DNA of 40,119 nt. It comes from a virus. How positions within the stretch are numbered: the first letter of the stretch is position 1; each line of letters begins with the position of its first letter. Of the stretch, positions 1 through 7,695 are shown in pieces. The notes under the pieces are model-generated. The model worked only from the letters and a program-made list of their open reading frames with translations, had not been told where the DNA came from and made no database searches. The stretch is from positions 1 to 40,119 of IMG/VR virus record IMGVR_UViG_3300044644_000432. One strand, given 5' to 3'. The position numbers and the translations under genes were made by a program.

Positions 1-93
1 GGTAACATTGCATTAGCATCTACAGCAGTGGTTAATAAAGCTATTATTATGACATATGATGGTACTTCTAATAAATGGTATCCAAATGTTTAG
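1..93 (+). CDS. C-terminus of a phage structural (tail-type) protein, partial
   Basis: An open frame runs from the first base to a TAG at 91-93. The 30 visible residues end in MTYDGTSNKWYPNV. A short 'YDGT..KWY' ending is common in phage fibre, whisker and other virion appendage proteins, so a structural role is likely, but too little is visible to name the protein. The gene begins upstream of the window. The next start codon lies 24 bases downstream on the same strand, so it probably belongs to the same late transcript. Confidence 0.5.
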   Translation, partial: GNIALASTAVVNKAIIMTYDGTSNKWYPNV

Positions 94-116
94 TTTAATT
101 TTAAAAAGAGTACTAC

Positions 117-279
117 ATGGCTGACATGACAACAACACCAAACTTATTTGTAACACCACAATCTTCAAACAACGATATGTTTGGAATGGGTTCCTCCCAT
201 AGCGTACCCAATAGATAGCAATCAGTATGTCTGGGATGAAGAAACTATTTCATGGAAATTAGTAACCGATTTTGAATAA
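117..279 (+). pseudogene. Small tail-type protein split by a +1 frame change
   Basis: An ATG at 117 opens 33 codons ending in TAG at 216-218. The +1 frame overlaps it and continues to TAA at 277-279. That second frame encodes PPIAYPIDSNQYVWDEETIS followed by WKLVTDFE, a pattern (YP.D...YVWDE.T.SW.LV) that resembles short phage virion proteins. Skipping one G in the GGG run at 188-190 would join the two halves into one protein of about 53 residues. This could be a decayed gene, a base insertion or sequencing error, or a recoding event. No recognisable +1 recoding stop or slippery site is visible, so an indel is the simplest reading. Confidence 0.45.
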
Positions 280-370
280 ATAATAACGCAATTATATTGC
301 ACAGAATTGAGGGGTCTTCCCTCACGAACCGAGCTAGACGGTTTCTTTCTAGCAAAACCCGGGGTTTAAT
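280..370 (+). promoter_or_regulatory. Hairpin-rich leader before the lysis genes
   Basis: This 91-base gap has no ORF but several inverted repeats in a row. GCAAT/ATTGC at 288-300 has a 5-bp stem and a 3-nt loop. TGAGGG/CCCTCA at 308-324 has a 6-bp stem with a 5-nt loop, or 3 nt if a G-T pair forms. GCTAGA/TCTAGC at 333-353 has a 6-bp stem with a 9-nt loop. An AAACCC-G-GGGTTT palindrome at 355-367 lies just before the ATG at 371. There is no T-tract, so it does not look like an intrinsic terminator. It could be a structured 5' leader, an operator or a promoter region; the function is not shown by the sequence. Confidence 0.4.
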
Positions 371-502
371 ATGTCATTTTTAGACGATTTAAAAGATGCA
401 GTAGAAACAGTAGTAGAGGTAGCTGTACCTTTAGCACCTCACGATATCGTAGAAACAGTTGTTGATGTAACAATCGACACTATCGCGGATGCTGTATCAT
501 GA
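371..502 (+). CDS. Small acidic protein upstream of lysozyme, unknown
   Basis: This 43-residue ORF (MSFLDDLKDAVETVVEV...) is rich in Val, Ala, Asp and Glu with repeated amphipathic stretches (ETVVEVAVPLAP, ETVVDVTIDTIADAV). No clear transmembrane helix is present because acidic residues interrupt the hydrophobic runs. The stop at 500-502 overlaps the next ATG at 499 (ATGA), indicating translational coupling. Its place just before an endolysin makes a lysis accessory role conceivable, but I do not recognise the family and it is not a convincing holin. Confidence 0.5.
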   Translation: MSFLDDLKDAVETVVEVAVPLAPHDIVETVVDVTIDTIADAVS

Positions 503-657
503 AGAATACTTTAGATAAAGCATTTAAAGATGCAGGAAAAGCTATTAATCACACTGTACACGAAGCAGCAGATGTTGCAGAAAAAGTTGTGACTAATCCT
601 GATGTACAAGAAGTAGCAAAAGAAGTTGCTATTGGCGTTATTGTTGCAGCGGTATAA
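499..657 (+). CDS. Small amphipathic protein coupled to the lysozyme gene, unknown
   Basis: This 52-residue ORF starts inside the stop of the preceding gene (ATGA overlap at 499-502) and ends two bases before the lysozyme ATG. The N-terminal two thirds look like a charged amphipathic helix (KNTLDKAFKDAGKAIN, HEAADVAEKVV), and the last nine residues (AIGVIVAAV) are hydrophobic. It could associate weakly with membrane, but the hydrophobic tail is short for a full transmembrane helix. Position suggests a lysis-cassette member; the sequence does not prove it. Confidence 0.55.
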   Translation: MKNTLDKAFKDAGKAINHTVHEAADVAEKVVTNPDVQEVAKEVAIGVIVAAV

Positions 658-659
658 TT

Positions 660-1109
660 ATGGAACTTAGCGATAAAGGCGCAGAAGACTTAAAAGGTTC
701 TGAAGGGTTTAGATCGCAACCGTATCCAGATGGTGAGGGCGTCCCTACTATTGGCTTTGGTAGTACTTTCTATGAGAATGGTACTAGAGTCACATTAAAG
801 GACGCTCCCATTACTAAGGAGCGAGCGTTACAAATCTTCAAAGTTACCCTTAAGCAATACACAAGTGCAGTTGATAAAAACGTAACTGTACCGTTAACAC
901 AAAACGAATTTGATGCATTAGTAGAATTTACATATAATGTAGGTGTAGCCGCTTTTAAAGGTTCTACATTATTAAAGCTACTAAATGCAGGGGCGCCTAA
1001 AGATCGAGTGGCTGCTCAATTCCTTAGATGGAATAAAGATGAAGGTAAAGTCGTTCCAGGCTTAACCAATAGACGTAAACGTGAATCAAACAAATTTTTA
1101 GGAAAATAA
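660..1109 (+). CDS. GH24 lysozyme (endolysin)
   Basis: This 149-residue muramidase of the T4/lambdoid R family hydrolyses the MurNAc-GlcNAc bond of peptidoglycan at the end of infection. The catalytic signature E-x8-D-x5-T is complete: E15 (KGSEGF), D24 (YPDGEG) and T30 (VPTIGFG). The length is normal for a single-domain GH24 enzyme. No signal peptide or signal-anchor helix is present at the N-terminus, so it should stay in the cytoplasm until a holin opens the membrane. The C-terminal NRRKRESN motif is typical of the family. The start has only a weak ribosome site and sits two bases after the previous stop, suggesting coupled translation. No spanin pair is visible next to it. Confidence 0.95.
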   Translation: MELSDKGAEDLKGSEGFRSQPYPDGEGVPTIGFGSTFYENGTRVTLKDAPITKERALQIFKVTLKQYTSAVDKNVTVPLTQNEFDALVEFTYNVGVAAFKGSTLLKLLNAGAPKDRVAAQFLRWNKDEGKVVPGLTNRRKRESNKFLGK

Positions 1110-1110
1110 A

Positions 1111-1302
1111 ATGGCAGATCAAGAAATCCCTGTAGTACCAGTAGCGCCTAAATTAGCTATTAAAGCTTTTGAAGATGGCATTCCATCTAACTGGGTAATT
1201 TTAGAAACAGAACAAGAAGGTGTAATTACTGCTCGTAGTAATTTAACAAATGAAGTATTCGAAGGAACTATTGAAGATTTCAATAAACTTTTGAGAGGCT
1301 AA
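1111..1302 (+). CDS. Small phage protein of unknown function
   Basis: This 63-residue protein starts one base after the lysozyme stop and ends one base before the portal ATG, so it is part of a tightly packed operon. The N-terminus is Pro/Val-rich (IPVVPVAPK). The C-terminal 40 residues (SNWVILETEQEGVITARSN, then FEGTIEDFNKLLRG) have the pattern of a small beta-rich domain seen in short phage proteins near head genes. No membrane segment or catalytic motif is visible and I cannot assign a function. Confidence 0.75.
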   Translation: MADQEIPVVPVAPKLAIKAFEDGIPSNWVILETEQEGVITARSNLTNEVFEGTIEDFNKLLRG

Positions 1303-1303
1303 T

Positions 1304-2902
1304 ATGACATACGGCCCTGTCAAAACAGTTGCGGATCCTTGTCAAGCGTATGAGTATCTTAAACCTTCTTGGGATAAGGCACGTGCTGTGTGCAATGGGG
1401 AACGTACTGTAAAGGAACTTGATCAACATATCGATCTAATTAGGTTTAACAATCTACTAATTCCTTTCTCAACTACTATGAGCCAAGCTCAATATGATTT
1501 TTATAAATCAGAAGCAGAACTTCCAGGTATTACAGCGCAATTTGCTAAAATGCTTGTGGGCGGTTTATTAAGAAAAGCTCCTGAATTAACTTTACCTGAC
1601 AGTGTGCCTGATGACGCTAAAGATTGGCTTATTAACAATATTGGACGTGATGATTCTACTTTAATAGCATTTCTAGATGAACTTTTGTGGGAAGAGATTC
1701 AAACATCGCGTGCGTGGGTATTTGTAGATTATCCAAATGTTAGTAATGCAGATGCACTAGATAAAGAAGAGAGAGATATGATTAAACCATATCCTATCTT
1801 ACAAAAAGCTGAAACAATTGTAAACTGGGCTACTGAAACAAATATTTTTGGTAAAACTGTTCTTAAGCGTGTAATTGTAAAAGGCTATTCTGAAGATTAT
1901 TCTAACAATGAGTTTCATGCGTTAAGAGTGCCAACAGTTTGGGTGCATGAGTTAAACGAGGCTGGCAACTACCAAGTTAGAGTCTATCAAGGCACGACTA
2001 AGGATAATGGCGATCAGACATTAAAGTTAGGTGGTGTAGGTGAAAAAGCTAGTCAGCCGCTTCCATCAGGCTATTTTGAATTAATAGAAACGTATGATAA
2101 TATCTTAAATAATGGTGAGCCTCTAAAACATATTCCAGCGTGGCCTGTAAATGGGACGATAGAACCTATCATGCCTATATTGATGCCTATAGTTGATAAA
2201 GAAATTAGCCTATATAATAAAATTAGCAGACGTAATCATTTATTGTATGGGGCGGCAACTTATACTCCAGTTATTATGTCAGATATGTCTGATGAGCAAT
2301 TTGACGAAATCGTAGATGCTGGTTTAGGGTCTTGGATAAGATTACGCCAAGATGATAAAGCAGACGTCTTAAAAACTCCAACAGAAGCATTACAAGATAT
2401 GCAGAAAGCTATTGAAGCGTCTATTGACGAAATGGCTAAACTTGGTATCAGAATGCTTACAACTGAAAATGAACAATCAGGAGTTGCATTAGAAATTCGT
2501 AACGCAGCTCAAACAGCGCAATTAAGTGTATTAAGCACTAAAATTTCTAGCACACTAAAACAAGTAATATGCTTGATGATTAACTGGAGATACGGGTTAG
2601 ATATAGATTCTTGTGATATCGTATTTAATCTTTCAGCAGATTTTGACCCAGTGCCATTAGGTGCTGAATGGCTTAACGCTGTTACTCAATGGTATCAAGC
2701 CGGCTTATTGCCAAGAAGTGTTTGGCTTCAAATGTTAAAAGCTAATGATATTATAGATTCTGAGTATGATGATGAAACTGCACAACAAGAAGTTAACGCA
2801 GATCAGTTAATCATTCCTGCTGCTACTAAGTATAATGATCAATATGCTATGCAAACAGAAGCCGCAGCTGCCGGTGCTAAACCTAAACCTATTAAAGAAT
2901 AA
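1304..2902 (+). CDS. Portal protein, DUF4055 type
   Basis: This 532-residue protein resembles the DUF4055 group of phage portal proteins, which form a ring of about twelve subunits at one capsid vertex through which DNA is packaged and ejected and to which the neck binds. Supporting features are its length, its place between the lysis module and a MuF-type minor head gene, the N-terminal SWDKARAVCNGERTVK segment, and the central region with PAWPVNG, ISLYNKISRRNHLLYGAA and the long helical stretch from about residue 365 (ALQDMQKAIEASIDEMAKLG followed by TENEQSG) to an acidic C-terminal region. A terminase gene is not in the window and probably lies upstream of base 1. Confidence 0.85.
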   Translation: MTYGPVKTVADPCQAYEYLKPSWDKARAVCNGERTVKELDQHIDLIRFNNLLIPFSTTMSQAQYDFYKSEAELPGITAQFAKMLVGGLLRKAPELTLPDSVPDDAKDWLINNIGRDDSTLIAFLDELLWEEIQTSRAWVFVDYPNVSNADALDKEERDMIKPYPILQKAETIVNWATETNIFGKTVLKRVIVKGYSEDYSNNEFHALRVPTVWVHELNEAGNYQVRVYQGTTKDNGDQTLKLGGVGEKASQPLPSGYFELIETYDNILNNGEPLKHIPAWPVNGTIEPIMPILMPIVDKEISLYNKISRRNHLLYGAATYTPVIMSDMSDEQFDEIVDAGLGSWIRLRQDDKADVLKTPTEALQDMQKAIEASIDEMAKLGIRMLTTENEQSGVALEIRNAAQTAQLSVLSTKISSTLKQVICLMINWRYGLDIDSCDIVFNLSADFDPVPLGAEWLNAVTQWYQAGLLPRSVWLQMLKANDIIDSEYDDETAQQEVNADQLIIPAATKYNDQYAMQTEAAAAGAKPKPIKE

Positions 2903-2903
2903 T

Positions 2904-2910
2904 TAAGGAG
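2904..2910 (+). promoter_or_regulatory. Ribosome binding site fixing a GTG start
   Basis: TAAGGAG lies 8 bases before the GTG at 2919. This strong Shine-Dalgarno supports GTG as the real start of the minor head-RNA polymerase gene. Confidence 0.75.
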
Positions 2911-2918
2911 TTTAACGC

Positions 2919-5900
2919 GTGGCCATTAATAGTAATACACAAATTTATGATAAAACACTAGATCGTGCAGCAATGATCCGGCTATATGAACGAAGAGTTT
3001 CTGGTAAAGTTGATTTGGTAATTGATGGTCATGTTGTGAGACTAGATAAATTAATTAAAGATGCAGAACTTTCTGGACAAGGTTTTAGCAGATTTAAAGA
3101 AGCTGTTGATCAAGAATTAAGAAAGACATATAAGTCAATTAATAATTCTGTTCAAAAAGATTTATCATCTCTTGTTTCGGATCAACTTTCATACGCTTAT
3201 CAGAAAGTCGAAGTAGCAATGGGTAAAATATGGCGTACAGAAAGACCTAAGAATCGAATAGCAGAGGAAATTGTTCTAAAGAACCCATTAAATGAAAATG
3301 GAACAATGGAACAAGGCTGGTCAGGTATTGCTAAGAACGAAAGAATCAGATTAGAAGCAGTTATACGCAAGGGTATATCTGAAGGTAAAAGTGTAGATGA
3401 AATAGCTCTGCAAGTACGTGCAGGAAATGTACATAATATTACTCGTACACAGTCAAGAGGTCTGGTAATAACAGCTATCACAGCTGTATCCTCTCAGGCT
3501 GACCATGCAATTTATAAAGCAAATGAAAAAGCGTTACAAGGATGGCAATATGTTGCTGTCCTTGACGCACGTACTACACCATTATGTGCTCATAGAGATG
3601 GTGAGATTTATCCAATCAGTGATACAACTCATTTACCGCCAGCGCATTGGCATTGCAGATCTACTACTGTTCCTGTATTTAAATCATGGAAAGACATAGC
3701 AGATCTTGAAAGTGTAGCACAAGTAAGACGTAGAAACGTTGAGAACTTAACTGATGCTCAAAAAGCTTTTTATGACGGTAATACGCCTCTTAGAGAATCA
3801 TACAATGATTGGTTAATGCGACAACCACAAGATGTACAACTAAGACATCTTGGCGATTATAAGAAAGTTAACATGTTCCAAAGCGGACAGCTTACAGTTG
3901 ATCAGTTTACAAATCCTGAAGGTAATACTATTGGGATTAAAGAATTAAGACGTATGACTGATCCTACATATACATTGCCTAATGATACACAAAAGTTTGC
4001 TAATGCCAAGGCTAAATTAGATGCAATGCAGTTACCTATTATGTCTCCTGAAGATTTAATTGGTGATGCTAAATTAACTCAGACATTAAAAGATTATTAT
4101 CTCTTACAATCAGGAGAATTAGATGGTACTTTATCACTCACAAACTATCGCGGCGCCCTCATACACACCAAGAAAGCTGCCAAATCACGTGTGCTCAACA
4201 GTCTCCCAACCGAAAAACAACTCGTATTTAATCCAGTCACAGGGCGTTACGAAGATACCAGACTTTACCAACCGAACCCTTCTGTATTAAATAATAATTT
4301 AAGATTAACAGAACAATCCGATGTTTTAAAACCTAAAGATAAAGAATTCATTAAATCATTTAACAACTTACTTAGTGAGAAGATGAGTGTTAATGAACGT
4401 GCTGTTGTAGTAGATAACTTACGTATTTTATTTACTAGATTTAGAAATAACGGTGAACAGTGGAATAATTTTAAAGCTGTAGCACAGGGTCAAATTAAAT
4501 TTGATGTCATGAATGTTTCTGATGCTATTGAGACTCAGATACGTAGTGATACCAACGTATTGAAGAAACTAAAACAAGATAATTATATTGACCCAGTATT
4601 AGGCCCTACTCAATTACAAGACTTACATGATAATTTCATCGAGAATATTCGTGCTAAAAATTATTGGGAAGATAATATTGCTCCTAAGATAGCTAGAGAA
4701 TTGCGTAACACATTTGATTATAAAATTCCATTAGTGTTAAAGCGCTTGCCTAATGGTAAAGAGCGTTTAACTGAATCGGCATTACAACAATTCTATCTTA
4801 AATTTGCACATAGGTTGAGTATGGCAGACATGCCTGATAGAGATCAATTTGCTATTGCCTTAGGAAGAGATTTATATAATCTTGCTAATCTTAATGGCAC
4901 AAGACGTAAATGGTACGAAACAGGTATAAAACTTTTAGAAGCTAAGAATGTTAATAAATTCTTTGAAGTTGAAACATATGGTGTTCAAAAGCGAAGAATG
5001 AAAAGTAGACTTAGTGGAACTTTATTTGGGCCTTATTATGACACTCTGTCATATAATATAAGAGTTGTAGATCCTCGAGTACAAGAATATTCACAGCTCA
5101 CACGGAAAGTGGAGGTCGGCCTACGTGTTGGCGTAACAACAGAGAAGAACAAACTGGTTTTTCGCGAGGGTTATAAAACTTATTTTATTGACAGAGGTCT
5201 CCTAGGGTTAGAAGATACACGCATTCCTATTACATCAACACATAGCTTTGCTGACTTTCCCGAAGAATTTGTTGATAAGAATATGGCCAATGCATTAAAT
5301 TGGACATCTCAGTCTAAATATAAAATTGATAAGGACTTCTATGACTTTACACAGAAGATTTTATATTTTGAAGATGATAAAGGTAAGGCTAAATTCTATA
5401 ATGACCTAAATGAGTATAAACACTATATTTCCTCTAGAGGCGATGCATATGAGCGATTTAAATCTATGGATTGGCTTAGAAATAATGATTACGCTTTTAG
5501 TAATCATGCTTTTGTCGATCATCGGGCTAGGATCTATGATCGTGGCCTTATTAGTCCGCAATCAGGAGAATCATTTAGACCTTTCTTAAATACTGAAATT
5601 GAAAAAGTTCTTGGTGAAGATGGCTATAGGAACTTTAGAGATCAGATAGGCGCGTTCATGGGCGGCCTGAATGATGTATTTGAAGGTAGATATAATTCAT
5701 TATCATTTACAGGCAGACAAAAGATTGCTGATAAATTGTGGCCAGATATGGTAGATATTGGTAATAAAATGTTACGTGGTAAGCCAGGAGATATTCGCGC
5801 TATATTAGAATCCGATATGGTACAATTAGTTGAAGGCGAAGAGTTAGGTAAGTTCTTTAGGTTTGCTATGGAAGCTGCTAAGATAGATAATTATCTTAAA

Positions 5901-7556
5901 GCTGGCGGTTCTATGAATGAATACAAAACTGCTTTAGCACTTGAACAAGATGCTTCGTCATCTGGCGCTCAGATTATTGCTTTAACTACTAAAAATAAAC
6001 AGCTTGCATCGCTATCTAATGTTGTTCCTACAAATCAGAAAAGACGTCTATATGACGAAATTGCTGCAGCAACATTTAATGATCCACGATTTAAAGTATT
6101 AAATGAGAGATTAGGGCTCAATGAAAAAGATTTACGTAAAGCTGCAAAAGCTCAAAATATGGTTACGTTTTATGGTGCTGGAGAAAGAACTGGAATTCTT
6201 AATGTTGAAGGTAAACTTGCAAAAGTTCTTGGCAAACAAGAAAGCACATTAGTTGTTAAAGCTAGTGACAGAGATAAAGTATTAAATGAAATATCGGCTC
6301 GTGCAGCAAGATATGAGAAGTTTGATCCTGAAACAACTGCACAATTAAAACAATTAAGAGAAGATGTTAAAGATGTGTTTAATAAAGGGTTAGATCCTGG
6401 TGATGAGATTATGGAACAGTTATATTTCCTTGATCCAGCTACTAAAGACTTAGTAGAAAAGATGACACACACTTATGATATGGTTGTTACACCAAGAGAC
6501 TTCCAAGCTATTGCTAAATTAATGTCTGAACACTTAGGCGAACAAGTTCCTATTTTGAAAGACTTTACTAAATTCTTTGGCAGACTTGCTGAAGATTATT
6601 TGATGAAAGCAAAGCCTTCTCAAGCAGCATTAGATTGGAAATCAATAGGCACTACCACAGCTTTAGGCGTCCGTAAGAAAGGTTATGTCCTTCCTGACAG
6701 AATAAGTGAATTATTAGGATTAAAGGCAGGCGAAGCTTTATCAGAGAAATTCTTAAAACGATTTGATGGCTGGAAACCAGATGGAACATTAGCTGATTTA
6801 ATATATGGTGTAAAAGCGCCTGGCGATAGACAAACAGGCTTTAAGATATTTAAATTAGAACCTGTTGAAAAATTAAATATATCAAAAGGTTTTGAAATAT
6901 TCTATGCCAATAAACTTCCTAAGTCTTGGACAAATGTTCCATGGGTTAATTTTGATGGTAAAATTATTGAACAGAATTTTACTCAATCTTTCGAAGAGCG
7001 ATTAACTTATAAAGATAAAGACGGTAATTGGGTTAATAATCTGGTCCAAGTGCAACAAAAGACCGAAGCTACTTGGTGGGAACAAGTAGTAAATGCTGAT
7101 GGGAAAATAAATGATATCGCAGATGCCACAAAAGCACGCACAGCTTATGCAGTTAACGGAAACCACTCCAATGACGCAACATTGGTCAAAAATTTCCACT
7201 TATGGGGACGAGACAATAAGATTGCCACAAGCACCATTCACGATGCGTTTTTCGCCAATGCAGCCGATATGTTGGAGGCCCGGAAGGGTATAAGACAACT
7301 CTATGCTAATGTACTAGATAAGAATCCTGTTAAAGTTACATTAGATGAGATGTTAGCAAGAGGTTTCCCTAAAGAATTATATGATCAATATTTAAACGAA
7401 GCTATCGATAAAGGATTAATACCTGTCGCAGGTAAATCAGTTGTTGGTGGCAAAACATTAACCGAAAAAGACATCTTGACTAAAGAGGATGTTATGAGTG
7501 AAATTCCTGATCCAACTAAGTTTGATGATGATTGGGGTTTCTACGGAATAGGATAA
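2919..7556 (+). CDS. Minor head protein (MuF type) fused to a T7/N4-like RNA polymerase
   Basis: This 1545-residue two-part protein starts at GTG. Residues ~1-260 are a MuF/SPP1-gp7 minor head domain: TTPLCAHRDG with C223 and PPAHWHCRSTTVPV with H243-W-H-C246-R. Residues ~440-1545 look like a single-subunit DNA-dependent RNA polymerase. Visible elements are a helix N791-ALNWTSQSKYKID resembling the T7 'INIAQNTAWKIN' segment; D867-HRAR-IY (T7 DWRGRVY, R425); motif A EQDASSSGAQI with D1011 (T7 D537); motif B R1073-KAAK1077-AQNMVTFY1085-G1086 (T7 R627, K631, Y639, G640, identical spacing); motif C IHDAFF with H1441-D1442 (T7 D812). The polymerase part, about 1100 residues, is close in size to the N4 mini-vRNAP. 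It is inferred to be packaged in the head and ejected with DNA to transcribe early genes. The portal gene precedes it. Residues 260-440 are an unassigned linker. Confidence 0.9.
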   Translation: MAINSNTQIYDKTLDRAAMIRLYERRVSGKVDLVIDGHVVRLDKLIKDAELSGQGFSRFKEAVDQELRKTYKSINNSVQKDLSSLVSDQLSYAYQKVEVAMGKIWRTERPKNRIAEEIVLKNPLNENGTMEQGWSGIAKNERIRLEAVIRKGISEGKSVDEIALQVRAGNVHNITRTQSRGLVITAITAVSSQADHAIYKANEKALQGWQYVAVLDARTTPLCAHRDGEIYPISDTTHLPPAHWHCRSTTVPVFKSWKDIADLESVAQVRRRNVENLTDAQKAFYDGNTPLRESYNDWLMRQPQDVQLRHLGDYKKVNMFQSGQLTVDQFTNPEGNTIGIKELRRMTDPTYTLPNDTQKFANAKAKLDAMQLPIMSPEDLIGDAKLTQTLKDYYLLQSGELDGTLSLTNYRGALIHTKKAAKSRVLNSLPTEKQLVFNPVTGRYEDTRLYQPNPSVLNNNLRLTEQSDVLKPKDKEFIKSFNNLLSEKMSVNERAVVVDNLRILFTRFRNNGEQWNNFKAVAQGQIKFDVMNVSDAIETQIRSDTNVLKKLKQDNYIDPVLGPTQLQDLHDNFIENIRAKNYWEDNIAPKIARELRNTFDYKIPLVLKRLPNGKERLTESALQQFYLKFAHRLSMADMPDRDQFAIALGRDLYNLANLNGTRRKWYETGIKLLEAKNVNKFFEVETYGVQKRRMKSRLSGTLFGPYYDTLSYNIRVVDPRVQEYSQLTRKVEVGLRVGVTTEKNKLVFREGYKTYFIDRGLLGLEDTRIPITSTHSFADFPEEFVDKNMANALNWTSQSKYKIDKDFYDFTQKILYFEDDKGKAKFYNDLNEYKHYISSRGDAYERFKSMDWLRNNDYAFSNHAFVDHRARIYDRGLISPQSGESFRPFLNTEIEKVLGEDGYRNFRDQIGAFMGGLNDVFEGRYNSLSFTGRQKIADKLWPDMVDIGNKMLRGKPGDIRAILESDMVQLVEGEELGKFFRFAMEAAKIDNYLKAGGSMNEYKTALALEQDASSSGAQIIALTTKNKQLASLSNVVPTNQKRRLYDEIAAATFNDPRFKVLNERLGLNEKDLRKAAKAQNMVTFYGAGERTGILNVEGKLAKVLGKQESTLVVKASDRDKVLNEISARAARYEKFDPETTAQLKQLREDVKDVFNKGLDPGDEIMEQLYFLDPATKDLVEKMTHTYDMVVTPRDFQAIAKLMSEHLGEQVPILKDFTKFFGRLAEDYLMKAKPSQAALDWKSIGTTTALGVRKKGYVLPDRISELLGLKAGEALSEKFLKRFDGWKPDGTLADLIYGVKAPGDRQTGFKIFKLEPVEKLNISKGFEIFYANKLPKSWTNVPWVNFDGKIIEQNFTQSFEERLTYKDKDGNWVNNLVQVQQKTEATWWEQVVNADGKINDIADATKARTAYAVNGNHSNDATLVKNFHLWGRDNKIATSTIHDAFFANAADMLEARKGIRQLYANVLDKNPVKVTLDEMLARGFPKELYDQYLNEAIDKGLIPVAGKSVVGGKTLTEKDILTKEDVMSEIPDPTKFDDDWGFYGIG

Positions 7557-7560
7557 TTAT

Positions 7561-7695
7561 ATGTCAGCAGAAATTAAAAAGTGTTCATGTCAACACGCTA
7601 ATCAAGACAATCTCCACGGTAAACAAATGCGTGTAATGAATCCAGATCAAAAGAAAGGTTTTACATGCACAGTATGTGGAGCAAAGCACAAATGA
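7561..7695 (+). CDS. Zinc-ribbon miniprotein
   Basis: This 44-residue protein has two cysteine clusters that could hold one zinc ion: C8-S-C10 and C36-T-V-C39, the latter in the pattern FTCTVCGAKHK. The QH..QD.LHGK.MRV.NP core between them matches a short zinc-ribbon type often found in phage structural operons. Its partner is unknown. The stop overlaps the next ATG (ATGA at 7692-7695), so it is probably co-translated with the Tad2-like gene. It was too short for a usual ORF cutoff but the cysteine pattern and spacing make it convincing. Confidence 0.75.
   Translation: MSAEIKKCSCQHANQDNLHGKQMRVMNPDQKKGFTCTVCGAKHK

Noticed and set aside
333-370. Possible tRNA or terminator in the hairpin-rich leader
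   Set aside because: No cloverleaf, T-loop or CCA-type end can be drawn, and no T-run follows any of the stems.
3200-3481. Minus-strand ORF of 93 codons within the minor head gene
   Set aside because: It is a shadow of the plus-strand MuF domain: no ribosome site, Ile/Ser-rich antisense composition and no domain.
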